A stretch of 64,000 bases of DNA, taken from NCBI RefSeq assembly GCF_000332645.1, contig NZ_AMXN01000004.1, positions 1-64,000 of the forward strand. Direction: 5' to 3'. This DNA is from Bacillus inaquosorum KCTC 13429 (lineage in GTDB: Bacteria > Bacillota > Bacilli > Bacillales > Bacillaceae). The notes under the pieces were generated by a model, which saw nothing but the letters and a program-made list of their open reading frames with translations, was not told the DNA's origin and made no database searches. The position numbers were made by a program, and so were the translations under genes. This document shows positions 46,350 to 54,649 of this stretch, one piece after another; position 1 is the first letter of the stretch; every line of letters begins with the position of its first letter.

Positions 46350-46511
46350 ATGGGTACCTTAGTAATATTTAAAGAAAATGAAATGACTGTTTTAGAAGAT
46401 ATCAGTGAAGAGACTTATCTGCATATGAAGAAAGAATCAGCTGACCTTCAAGAAGAGCATCCCCCGTATATGATTTGGCACGAAGACCTTCATTTTGATT
46501 ATGGTTATTAA
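46350..46511 (+). CDS. small acidic protein, function unknown
   Basis: A 53-residue frame ([21 protein letters not shown]...HFDYGY) with AAGAAGGGTG 7 bases upstream of the ATG and an intrinsic terminator 40-75 bases after its stop. It is acidic and soluble with an aromatic/His-rich tail ([13 protein letters not shown]). It is flanked by cheV (divergent) and patA. The RBS, codon pattern and terminator support a real gene; I do not recognise the family. Confidence 0.65.
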   Translation: MGTLVIFKENEMTVLEDISEETYLHMKKESADLQEEHPPYMIWHEDLHFDYGY

Positions 46512-46553
46512 TGAAATTGGCACATATAAACAATAATAGAACATGATACAATA

Positions 46554-46590
46554 AAGACAATCAAATCGCTGGTTGTCTTCTTTTTTTCTG
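46554..46590 (+). terminator. terminator downstream of the small gene at 46350
   Basis: AAGACAA / TTGTCTT stem followed by CTTTTTTT. Confidence 0.65.
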
Positions 46591-46712
46591 AAAAGAAAGG
46601 TATGTTTAGAAAATAGGCGCATACAATCGAAATATATCGGCTAAACAGGTGACAAATGATCAGCTAGTGGTAAAATAGGATAAACTCATTATATTTGTTA
46701 AGGTGATGAATT

Positions 46713-47894
46713 ATGGAACATTTGCTGAATCCGAAAGCAAGAGAGATTGAAATTTCAGGAATACGCAAATTCTCAAATCTTGTAGCTCAACACGAAGATG
46801 TCATTTCACTTACAATCGGCCAGCCTGATTTTTTCACGCCGCATCACGTGAAAGCTGCCGCAAAAAAAGCCATTGATGAAAACGTGACGTCATATACGCC
46901 GAACGCCGGCTACCTCGAGCTGAGACAAGCTGTGCAGCTTTATATGAAGAAAAAGGCGGATTTCAACTATGATGCTGAATCTGAAATCATCATCACAACA
47001 GGCGCAAGCCAAGCCATTGATGCTGCATTCCGGACAATTTTATCTCCCGGTGATGAAGTGATTATGCCAGGCCCGATTTATCCAGGCTATGAACCTATTA
47101 TCAATTTGTGCGGCGCCAAGCCTGTCATTGTTGATACTACGTCACACGGCTTTAAGCTTACTGCCCGGCTGATTGAAGATGCTCTGACTCCTAACACCAA
47201 GTGTGTGGTGCTTCCTTATCCGTCAAATCCTACCGGCGTGACTTTATCTGAAGAAGAGCTGAAAAGCATCGCCGCCCTTTTAAAAGGCAGAAATGTATTC
47301 GTATTGTCTGATGAAATATACAGTGAATTAACATATGACAGACCGCATTACTCTATCGCAACCCATTTGCGGGATCAAACGATTGTCATTAACGGCTTGT
47401 CAAAATCACACAGCATGACCGGATGGAGAATTGGATTTTTATTTGCACCGAAAGACATTGCAAAGCACATTTTAAAGGTTCATCAATACAATGTGTCATG
47501 TGCGTCTTCGATTTCCCAAAAAGCCGCGCTTGAAGCTGTGACAAACGGCTTTGATGACGCCCTGATTATGAGGGAGCAATACAAAAAACGTCTGGACTAT
47601 GTGTATGACCGTCTTGTTTCCATGGGACTTGACGTTGTAAAACCGTCTGGCGCGTTTTATATTTTCCCTTCTATTAAATCATTTGGAATGTCTTCATTTG
47701 ATTTTAGTATGGCTCTTTTGGAAGATGCTGGTGTGGCACTCGTGCCAGGCAGCTCGTTCTCAAAGTATGGTGAAGGATATGTGAGGCTGTCTTTCGCATA
47801 CTCGCTGGACACGCTAAGAGAAGGCCTGGACCGTTTAGAATTATTTGTATTAAAAAAACGGGAATCAATGCAGACGATAAACAACGGCGTTTAA
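46713..47894 (+). CDS. patA: PatA, N-acetyl-LL-diaminopimelate aminotransferase
   Basis: A 393-residue class I aminotransferase. The PLP lysine lies in NGLSKSHSMTGWRIG (near 233), with the conserved PSNPTG near 170 and SDEIYSEL near 200. In B. subtilis it supplies the transaminase step of the acetylated diaminopimelate branch, between DapH and DapL encoded at 32-34 kb. AAGGTGATGAATT precedes the ATG. Confidence 0.94.
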   Translation: MEHLLNPKAREIEISGIRKFSNLVAQHEDVISLTIGQPDFFTPHHVKAAAKKAIDENVTSYTPNAGYLELRQAVQLYMKKKADFNYDAESEIIITTGASQAIDAAFRTILSPGDEVIMPGPIYPGYEPIINLCGAKPVIVDTTSHGFKLTARLIEDALTPNTKCVVLPYPSNPTGVTLSEEELKSIAALLKGRNVFVLSDEIYSELTYDRPHYSIATHLRDQTIVINGLSKSHSMTGWRIGFLFAPKDIAKHILKVHQYNVSCASSISQKAALEAVTNGFDDALIMREQYKKRLDYVYDRLVSMGLDVVKPSGAFYIFPSIKSFGMSSFDFSMALLEDAGVALVPGSSFSKYGEGYVRLSFAYSLDTLREGLDRLELFVLKKRESMQTINNGV

Positions 47895-47912
47895 GCCGTT
47901 GTTTTATTTTTT
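47879..47912. terminator. terminator between convergent patA and kinA
   Basis: ACAACGGC / GCCGTTGT with loop GTTTAA and a T-rich tail overlaps the ends of both genes. Confidence 0.75.
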
Positions 47913-49724
47913 GGGAAATGAAATTTTAAACGCTGTGCCTTTTTCGGGATGGCTGTCTACATGGATGACTCCCTGATGATTTTCAATAATATTAAATGTC
48001 ACCATCAGTCCAAGCCCCGTGCCTTTTTCTTTTGTCGTTAAAAATGGTTCTCCAATCCGGTTCAGCACCTTTTCAGGTATGCCTTCCCCTTCATCTTTGA
48101 CAGTGACATGAACAGAATGCTCATCCTCCGTTATGATAATGTCTACTGTTCCCCCGTCAGGCATTGATTCAACTGCATTTTTAATTAAATTAATGAATAC
48201 CTGCTTTAATTGGTTTTGATCTCCGTTTATATAAATGCTGTCTTTTTCATAACTGGTTCTGATAAAAATGCCATTCAAATTTGCCTGCGTTTCTAACAGG
48301 GCCGATACCTCACCAATTAATTTTTTCAAGTTCAAATATTCTTTAACGGCATTTTGCTGGGGTTTTGCCAGCATTAGCAGTTCACTGAGTATTAATTCGA
48401 TGCGGCTGAGTTCAGAAAATACAATATCAAAGTAGTGGTCATTCCCTTCCATTGTCGGTTTCATCAGCTGCAAAAATCCTTTGATCGCTGTCAGCGGGTT
48501 GCGGATTTCATGGGCGATTCCCGCCGCAAGCTGACCTGCGATTGATAGTTTTTCCGATTTTAGCATCAATTCTTCTGTTTGTTTTCTCTCTGAAATGTCC
48601 CGAAGAATGACTTGGACAGCCGCTTCACCAAAAAAGGTCGTCGGAATGCAGACCATCTCCGTATAGATGACCCTGTTCTGGAAGGTGAACCAGGATTGCT
48701 TGACAATTTCTGACTCTGTTTTTTGCTCGGCGATGTTTCGGATTCTCTCTTTTACATCCTCGTGATCGCAAGGATGCAGCTGATCGTATATGTTTTTGCC
48801 AATTAAATCCTCATAGGTAGCCGCTTCAAACAGTGAAATTCCCGACTCATTCATAAATACCCATTTGCCATTATGAATCACCGCAATGGTATCGATTGAA
48901 TTTTGAATCAGCAGCTGATATCGTTCACGGCTTTTTTGCAGGATGGTTTGGAATTTTTTCCTTGAAGAGATGTCGATCAGCAGCAGCAGTTCAGCCTGCT
49001 GGTTTTTGTAGACGGTCGGGGACGCTTTCACTTCTAAATGAACAGGTGTGCCATCAAGCCTTTTCCACGTCTGTTCGATCATTCCGACTTCCATTCCTTT
49101 TTGCATTCGTATAATCCTGTTTCTGACGATATCATGATATTCTTCTTCAATAAATTCATAGGACCATTTTCCAATAATAGCATCCTTGCTTTTCGCTCCC
49201 AGCATTGAAAGCATCGCGCTGTTTACATAGACGATCTTACCTTTGACACTGATGCATAGCGGACTCGGGAGATTTTCAACTAACCGTTCATAATCATCCG
49301 TTATATATGTAGTCGATTCCGGGCTTGCAGGCTCGATTTCATGTTTTTCGCAGTTTAGGGATTGATGGCCTGTTTCTTCTTCAAGAACCTTCATTTTCAA
49401 AATGATTTCGCGTTCTGTCCGCTCAGCTCTTGTCGTAACGATTTCTACCGCAGCCTCCACCCACACAATCGTGTGATCTTTTTTAATAAAACGAAAGGTG
49501 CACGGCATCAGATGATGTTCATTATAAAAATAGCTTTCAACTAAAAATTGGTCTTCCTCATGCAGAAACGTTTTGAGGAATGATCCAATCATCTCTCCTT
49601 GGAGATAGCCCAAATGCAGTTTAGAGTTGGCAGATATATAAATGATGCGTCCATTAGAGGCCAAGACTGCATGAATATCGGTTTTTGTTTGAAATGGTTT
49701 AACATGCTGCGTATCCTGTTCCAC
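47904..49724 (-). CDS. kinA: KinA, main sporulation sensor kinase
   Basis: A 606-residue soluble histidine kinase that starts the sporulation phosphorelay by phosphorylating Spo0F. Three PAS domains occupy about 15-125, 140-255 and 265-380. The phospho-His (about 405) is in IAHEIRNPL, followed by the HATPase N box NLIKNAVESM, DEGEGI and GTGLGLMV. The start is GTG at 49724 with AAAGGAGGGATTCT directly upstream; in-frame ATGs at 49748 and 49742 lie before this site and are rejected. No membrane segment. Confidence 0.96.
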   Translation of the reverse strand: MEQDTQHVKPFQTKTDIHAVLASNGRIIYISANSKLHLGYLQGEMIGSFLKTFLHEEDQFLVESYFYNEHHLMPCTFRFIKKDHTIVWVEAAVEIVTTRAERTEREIILKMKVLEEETGHQSLNCEKHEIEPASPESTTYITDDYERLVENLPSPLCISVKGKIVYVNSAMLSMLGAKSKDAIIGKWSYEFIEEEYHDIVRNRIIRMQKGMEVGMIEQTWKRLDGTPVHLEVKASPTVYKNQQAELLLLIDISSRKKFQTILQKSRERYQLLIQNSIDTIAVIHNGKWVFMNESGISLFEAATYEDLIGKNIYDQLHPCDHEDVKERIRNIAEQKTESEIVKQSWFTFQNRVIYTEMVCIPTTFFGEAAVQVILRDISERKQTEELMLKSEKLSIAGQLAAGIAHEIRNPLTAIKGFLQLMKPTMEGNDHYFDIVFSELSRIELILSELLMLAKPQQNAVKEYLNLKKLIGEVSALLETQANLNGIFIRTSYEKDSIYINGDQNQLKQVFINLIKNAVESMPDGGTVDIIITEDEHSVHVTVKDEGEGIPEKVLNRIGEPFLTTKEKGTGLGLMVTFNIIENHQGVIHVDSHPEKGTAFKISFPKK

Positions 49725-49852
49725 AGAATCCCTCCTTTGCATGATCATCGTGTTTCGATATATACAGATTGACTTTTACCTAGTATGATTCGCTAGAAAA
49801 TGAGTATTCTCCTTCTATTCTTATGTTGATCGTCAATTTTTGAATAAAAGAA

Positions 49853-49893
49853 AGGGCACACAATCTTTCAGATGTGCACCCTCTTTTTTATTT
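49853..49893. terminator. terminator at the end of pbpH
   Basis: GGGCACACA...TGTGCACCC imperfect stem with flanking A and T runs immediately after the pbpH stop codon. Confidence 0.65.
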
Positions 49894-52008
49894 TTTGCTA
49901 TGTTTCTTTTCGAGCTCTGCGTAGGCGTGTATAGCTCTTTTGGCAATAATTTTATTGATCTTATCATCATCATCTACTGATGGAACAACAACACTAAAAG
50001 CCACTTTTGGATTTTTCGACGGGTAATAGCCGACAAAAGTCAGATTGTATGTTTTTTTCCCCCACCAGTTGCGATTCGTGCCGTAGTAAAATGTTTCCGC
50101 TGTTCCCGTTTTCCCTGATACATCTTCTGTAAACGTATTTTTAGCTGTCCCTGAGGTTGTAACGAGCTTCATTCCGGTCTTTACTTGCTGGATGTCACTT
50201 TCTGAGTTGTTAATTTTATTGAGAATGTTTGGCTTTCTTTGTTCAATGGTCTTCCCAAGGCCCTCTTTATTGCTGGGCTCATGAACACTTGTAACAATTC
50301 TTGGCTGAATACGGTAGCCCCCATTGGCAATGGAAGAGATGTACTGCGCCATTTGAAGGGGGGTATATGTATCGTATTGTCCAATGGCCAAGTCTAAAAT
50401 TAACCCCCCCACCGCATCAGGTGTAGTTTGCATGCCGGCTGATTCCTGCGGAAGATCAATACCTGTCTTTACACCCAGGCCAAATTGGCTGTAGTAATTT
50501 CTCATTTTGTTCAAATCCTTCTGGTCAGCGGGAAGAGGTCCATGCGGCTTGTATGTAACACCGGCAATATGCATGGCGACATTAAACATGTATACGTTTG
50601 AGCTTTTTTGCAGTGCGGTTAATTCGTTAATAGTTCCCATATTCATATAGGACTTCTTAGGCTTGTTACCGTTTCCTGCAAAATAAAGAGGTGTATCCAC
50701 AAAATATTTATAATGCGGAATCCCGTCCTGATAGCCGGCAAGTACGGTGGCACCCTTCACTGCCGAACCCATTTCATATTGGGTCGTAAATGCGCCTATC
50801 GCATAATCTTGAATTTTGTTTGTTTCTAAATCTATCTTTTTTCCCGCCATCGATAAAATATCGCCGTTATTCGGGTCCATCATCACGACAAAGGCTCTGT
50901 CAAGCATATAGTTCCCACGTGCACGGCTGTTTCTCACTTCTTCTTCAATGATCTTTTCCACTTTTGCTTGGAGCTCCATGTCGAAAGAAAGCTGAAGATC
51001 GTATCCCCTGCTGCCTTTGTCAATGGTTTTTTGGCTGACGACATTTCCTTTATTGTCTACTACGTATTGCACTTTTTCTTTATGCGAATTTAAGTAGTCC
51101 TCATATTGATACTCTAAATAACTTTTTCCCACCCTGTCATTATTCGCATAGCCTCTAGTTAAGTAGAAATCTTTCCGGTCGCTCAGCAGGCCCTGATCAG
51201 GTGTCGTGACGCCCCCGAACACGGAATAGAGGGTTTTGTCATAAGGATATTTTCGTGTCCAATCGTTGACGATATCGATTCCAGGAAGCTCCTCTAAATG
51301 CTCAGAAACAATTGAAATTTCATCATATGTTAAGTCATTTTTTGGCCGTTGCGTGGAGCTTTTCTTCTCATCAAGCAGCGTCCCGTTTTTTCCATTGCTA
51401 TTGCTTTCATTTGGATTCATCGCTTTTACAATTTGAGGTTCGTAAGCATTTCCACTTGAAAACCTTGTATATATCGCAGCGGTTTCCATTTCTTCGTCAT
51501 CTTGCTGAATAGCCTTCAATTCTTCATCCGGAACACGCTCAACCTGGAGCTTGTAAGCCTGGTCCCCTTTCAGGTTGCTTTCCGATTCCTTTAGCAGAGC
51601 GGCAGCTTTTTTCGGATGAGATGCAATCCAGTAATCACGCAAATCTCTTTCCTTCAAAAATTCAGTATCAATATGAATGAAAGCAGCAAGCCGCTTCGCT
51701 GTTTTGATTTTATCTTCTGTTTTTGTGCTCAATGTTGAAACATATACAATTTCAGGCACGCTCTGGTTATCGACAGCTACTTTCTGGTTTCTGTCGTACA
51801 TCTTCCCTCGCGGCGCCGGATAGTACGCTGTTTTTGCATTTGCTTTCTCAGCGTCTTCTTCATGCTGTTCGCCTTCAACAATTTGAACAACGCCAAGCTT
51901 AAAGATTAATGCAGTGAATAGAACAAAGACAGCAAGGAAAAAAAAGTTCATTCTAATTGCCCGGTTTCCTTTGCGCTTTTTCTTTGGTTCACGCCCTATT
52001 TCAGTCAC
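49888..52008 (-). CDS. pbpH: PbpH, class B penicillin-binding protein
   Basis: A 706-residue transpeptidase for lateral wall synthesis, partly redundant with PbpA in rod-shape maintenance. It has a short basic cytoplasmic tail, one membrane anchor (residues 21-42), a PBP dimerisation domain (about 60-320) and a transpeptidase domain with Ser415-AVK, SSN (469-471) and KTG (633-635). The start is GTG with GAGAGGGG 9 bases upstream. It is monocistronic, with repeated TGTAAC motifs in the promoter. Confidence 0.95.
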   Translation of the reverse strand: MTEIGREPKKKRKGNRAIRMNFFFLAVFVLFTALIFKLGVVQIVEGEQHEEDAEKANAKTAYYPAPRGKMYDRNQKVAVDNQSVPEIVYVSTLSTKTEDKIKTAKRLAAFIHIDTEFLKERDLRDYWIASHPKKAAALLKESESNLKGDQAYKLQVERVPDEELKAIQQDDEEMETAAIYTRFSSGNAYEPQIVKAMNPNESNSNGKNGTLLDEKKSSTQRPKNDLTYDEISIVSEHLEELPGIDIVNDWTRKYPYDKTLYSVFGGVTTPDQGLLSDRKDFYLTRGYANNDRVGKSYLEYQYEDYLNSHKEKVQYVVDNKGNVVSQKTIDKGSRGYDLQLSFDMELQAKVEKIIEEEVRNSRARGNYMLDRAFVVMMDPNNGDILSMAGKKIDLETNKIQDYAIGAFTTQYEMGSAVKGATVLAGYQDGIPHYKYFVDTPLYFAGNGNKPKKSYMNMGTINELTALQKSSNVYMFNVAMHIAGVTYKPHGPLPADQKDLNKMRNYYSQFGLGVKTGIDLPQESAGMQTTPDAVGGLILDLAIGQYDTYTPLQMAQYISSIANGGYRIQPRIVTSVHEPSNKEGLGKTIEQRKPNILNKINNSESDIQQVKTGMKLVTTSGTAKNTFTEDVSGKTGTAETFYYGTNRNWWGKKTYNLTFVGYYPSKNPKVAFSVVVPSVDDDDKINKIIAKRAIHAYAELEKKHSKK

Positions 52009-52059
52009 TTCTGGTTACCCCTCTCAAATCATTCAATATATTTACATATACTGAGATTA

Positions 52060-52088
52060 ATTGTAACACCTTTGTAACAGTTGTTACA
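52060..52088 (-). promoter_or_regulatory. pbpH promoter region with a WalR-like direct repeat
   Basis: TACAAT (52065-52060) is a good -10 for pbpH. On the plus strand TGTAAC-N5-TGTAAC (52062-52078) matches the WalR consensus TGTWAH-N5-TGTWAH exactly, and a third half site TGTTAC follows at 52082-52087. The repeats cover the core promoter. WalR control is inferred. Confidence 0.5.
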
Positions 52089-52346
52089 GCAAAAAGGGAT
52101 AAAAAAAGCTGTCAATATAAAAACACATTAAAATATAACTAACGATTCAAATAAAAGGAAGCTATGTAACTGTACGATAATATTATGAAATGCAGCTGAT
52201 TCCCTTCTTCTCAGCGGTTCAGCGCATATTGGTTACGAAAATGACAATCTCTCATTGTCAAAGGAAAGTGATGGATACTTTATGACAAAAAAGCTATGTT
52301 ATGATTTTTTTTGTAGAAACAAACAACTCTAGGAGGTTATGAACTA
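52089..52346. other. intergenic region between divergent pbpH and ykwD
   Basis: It carries the pbpH promoter side described above and the ykwD 5' region. A TATGAT (about 52300) is the best -10 for ykwD, but I see no well-spaced -35. No gene is visible. Confidence 0.4.
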
Positions 52347-53153
52347 ATGAAGAAAGCATTTATTTTATCTGCTGCCGCTGCGGTTGGATTATTCACATTC
52401 GGGGGCGTACAGCAAGCATCAGCGAAAGAACTCTCCTGCCAGCATGTGGTAACAGTAAAAACGGGGAACACTGTGCAAAACATGCCCCTTAACGATGCAG
52501 TGAAAAAACTGCATATGAAAACAAATATCAAAACATTAGACGCTGCAAACGAAAAAGAGATCAAGCAGCTTCTTCAAAAATATGCGAAGCAATCTAACAT
52601 GAACATTCAGGATGTTCAAAAGACTGAAACTGCAAAACCTGCGCAAAAGTCTGCTGAAAAAGCAGCTGCTGAAAAAAACACTGCTTCTAAAGCACCAGCT
52701 GCTACTGAACAAAACACTGCTTCTAAAGCACCTGAAGCTGAAAAAACAAACACAACTACATCTGCGCCTTCATCTGTAAGCGCATATGAGAAAAAAGTTG
52801 TTGAGCTTACAAATGCAGAAAGACAAAAACAAGGCTTAAAACCGCTTCAAATTGATGAAACGTTAAGCAAATCTGCACGCGCAAAATCTCAGGACATGAA
52901 GGACAAAAACTACTTTGATCACCAAAGCCCAACTTACGGCTCACCGTTTGATATGATGAAATCTTTCGGAATCAGCTACAAAACAGCAGGTGAAAACATT
53001 GCTAAGGGCCAAAAGACACCAGAAGAAGTAGTAAAAGCTTGGATGAACAGTGAAGGACACAGAAAAAACATTCTAAACCCTAACTTTACTCACATCGGTG
53101 TAGGCTACGTTGAGTCTGGAAGCATCTGGACACAGCAATTCATCGGAAAATAA
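52347..53153 (+). CDS. ykwD: YkwD, secreted CAP/SCP-domain protein
   Basis: A 268-residue exported protein. The signal peptide ends at ASA (residues 24-26). A low-complexity Ala/Lys/Thr linker (about 90-145) contains a 12-residue tandem repeat (NTASKAP...) encoded by a 36-bp direct repeat. The C-terminal CAP domain (about 150-268) shows FDHQSPTYGSPFDMM, GENIAKGQ and HRKNILNPNFTHIGVG. Function in Bacillus is unknown. GGAGGTTATGAACTA precedes the ATG. It is about 11 residues longer than I recall for 168, consistent with repeat gain. Confidence 0.93.
   Translation: MKKAFILSAAAAVGLFTFGGVQQASAKELSCQHVVTVKTGNTVQNMPLNDAVKKLHMKTNIKTLDAANEKEIKQLLQKYAKQSNMNIQDVQKTETAKPAQKSAEKAAAEKNTASKAPAATEQNTASKAPEAEKTNTTTSAPSSVSAYEKKVVELTNAERQKQGLKPLQIDETLSKSARAKSQDMKDKNYFDHQSPTYGSPFDMMKSFGISYKTAGENIAKGQKTPEEVVKAWMNSEGHRKNILNPNFTHIGVGYVESGSIWTQQFIGK
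52677..52745 (+). repeat. 36-bp tandem repeat inside ykwD
   Basis: AACACTGCTTCTAAAGCACC occurs at 52677 and again at 52713, a period of 36 bases, giving two NTASKAP units in the linker. Confidence 0.8.
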
Positions 53154-53187
53154 TAAAAAATATCCTGTACGATACAGGTAATCTTCA

Positions 53188-53227
53188 GCTTGTAGAAAAA
53201 ACCATGTTTTTTCTGCAAGCTTTTTTT
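53188..53227 (+). terminator. terminator downstream of ykwD
   Basis: GCTTGTAGAAAAAA pairs with TTTTTTCTGCAAGC (one mismatch), followed by seven T residues. Confidence 0.85.
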
Positions 53228-53240
53228 GATTTATACATTT

Positions 53241-53650
53241 TCATACACCAATTGATCTGTTTCTAGAAACAGAAAAAAAGCACCTACATATCTGACCCTG
53301 CTTGGCTAGGTGTATGGCAATCTTCTTCATATTCGGGTGCGCGGCTGCGAGGAGAACTTGTTCGCTCACATTCCGTTTTCCCTGAAACAGACAAACGATT
53401 TTGTCTCCATACATGCGGGGTGATTTACATGATGGCCTTTGCGGTCAGTTGTTGAATGCGTAAATGTGCTGGTTCAGACAAATGCACCTGTCTTTTTTAC
53501 TGTCGTAATGAAATTTCCATTGTGGAAACAAACTTCAGGGCAGGATGATAGCGCCTATAAGTGTTTTCACCAAAGATATCACAGTCAGATAATCCTTTAG
53601 AGATTGGGGTCGTTAAGTAACAAGATTCGAAAGCGACGGCGACAGCCTAA
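53241..53650 (-). pseudogene. decayed reading frame of unknown identity beside vgb
   Basis: The minus strand can be read as one degraded protein. About 35 codons ending DIFGENTYRRYHPALKFV and STMEISLRQ lead to a TAA, then KRQVHLSEPAHLRIQQLTA and KAIM to a second TAA, then, after a frameshift, DKIVCLFQGKRNVSEQVLLA, AAHPNMKKIAIHLAKQG and a stop at 53241. The three segments have protein-like composition and adjoin in order, which suggests a gene destroyed by two stops and a frameshift. I do not recognise the family. The alternative is chance open stretches. Confidence 0.45.
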
Positions 53651-53673
53651 GGAGCAAAGGATAGCTCCTTTTT
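53649..53673 (+). terminator. plus-strand terminator-like hairpin with no assigned gene
   Basis: AAGGAGC and GCTCCTTTTTC form a stem-loop with a U tract only in the plus direction, immediately past the vgb stop codon. No plus-strand gene precedes it since ykwD, which has its own terminator. It may protect vgb from readthrough or end an unidentified transcript. Confidence 0.5.
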
Positions 53674-53675
53674 CA

Positions 53676-54566
53676 TTATTTTGTTAACTTTAGTTTTCCT
53701 AATTTGTTACATTCTAAGGCAAACCACACTATTCCATCATTATCGCATCCAATGCCATGAGGTTCAGCATTAGGTGTGTTGATTGTATATTCTTCAATTG
53801 TTTGATCACTTGTCAGCCTTCCTATTTTATTTGCCCCCCATTCGGTAAACCATAAATCAGATTTCACTCCTGCAGCGATAGCGTGGGGACGTGCATTTGG
53901 TGTAGGGATGTCATATTCAGTTATTTCACCAGAAACCGTAATCTTACCTACCTTATTACCCATGATTTCTACAAACCAAAGCGCATCGTCATGCCCCTTT
54001 GTAATCCCTATTGGTCCTGATGCTGGTGTAGGAATTGGATATTCCGTTAACTCTCCTGATTCGGTTATTTTGCCGATAGCATTGTTCTGGTTTTCAGTGA
54101 ACCAAAGTGACTGATCCGAACCCAACGTAATAAAAGAAGGGTATGATCCTTCATTAAGCAGTTCGTATTCATGAATCTTGCCCTCTGATGTCAATTTACC
54201 TATACGATTTCCATTCATCTCAGTAAACCAGATATCGCCGTTTGGACCTTCCGTAATCCCATATGGGGCTGAATTTGGATGTGGCAAAGGATATTCTATG
54301 AATTGCCCTTTTGTTGTCAGTTTTCCTATCTTATTAGCTCTATTTTCTGTAAACCAAATATCTCCTTTTGAAGACATCGCTAAACACATGACTCCAGCAT
54401 CAGGTGTCGGAACAGTATACTCTTGAATTTGTCCCTTCTTATCAATACAACTAATCTTGTTTGCCTTATGTTGAGTAAACCATACCATTCCTTCGTGTGA
54501 AACTGCTATCCCATAGGGACCTGAATCAGAATGAAGAATATTTATTTCTTGCTGTTCAAACTTCAT
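53676..54566 (-). CDS. vgb: Vgb, streptogramin B lyase
   Basis: A 296-residue seven-bladed beta-propeller that linearises type B streptogramins (quinupristin, virginiamycin S) by breaking the ester bond without hydrolysis. Repeated blade motifs such as IWFTE(N/M)xxNxIGKL recur every ~42 residues. The active-site residues known from the Staphylococcus aureus enzyme are present at the same numbers (His228, Glu268, His270), with a Glu at 285 matching Glu284. Overall sequence looks very close to staphylococcal VgbA. GGGGGAATTGAT precedes the ATG. It interrupts the core ykwD-ykwC order, so it is accessory, and lies behind a probable attenuator. Confidence 0.93.
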   Translation of the reverse strand: MKFEQQEINILHSDSGPYGIAVSHEGMVWFTQHKANKISCIDKKGQIQEYTVPTPDAGVMCLAMSSKGDIWFTENRANKIGKLTTKGQFIEYPLPHPNSAPYGITEGPNGDIWFTEMNGNRIGKLTSEGKIHEYELLNEGSYPSFITLGSDQSLWFTENQNNAIGKITESGELTEYPIPTPASGPIGITKGHDDALWFVEIMGNKVGKITVSGEITEYDIPTPNARPHAIAAGVKSDLWFTEWGANKIGRLTSDQTIEEYTINTPNAEPHGIGCDNDGIVWFALECNKLGKLKLTK

Positions 54567-54649
54567 ATCAATTCCCCCATCAATAATAATCTACAAAAAA
54601 AGCCTCCTATACTCACTTTTCTGAGATAGGAGGCAATGCTTACATTCAT
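54563..54649 (-). CDS. 28-codon leader ORF running through the attenuator into vgb
   Basis: Starts with ATG at 54649 (MNVSIASYLRKVSIGG...MGELI) and stops with TGA overlapping the vgb ATG (ATGA). It reads through the entire terminator hairpin. Only a weak TTTAGG precedes it. A ribosome paused on its first codons would cover the 5' arm of the terminator. Expression is not shown; it could be an accidental frame, but its position fits a regulatory leader peptide coupled to vgb. Confidence 0.45.
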   Translation of the reverse strand: MNVSIASYLRKVSIGGFFCRLLLMGELI

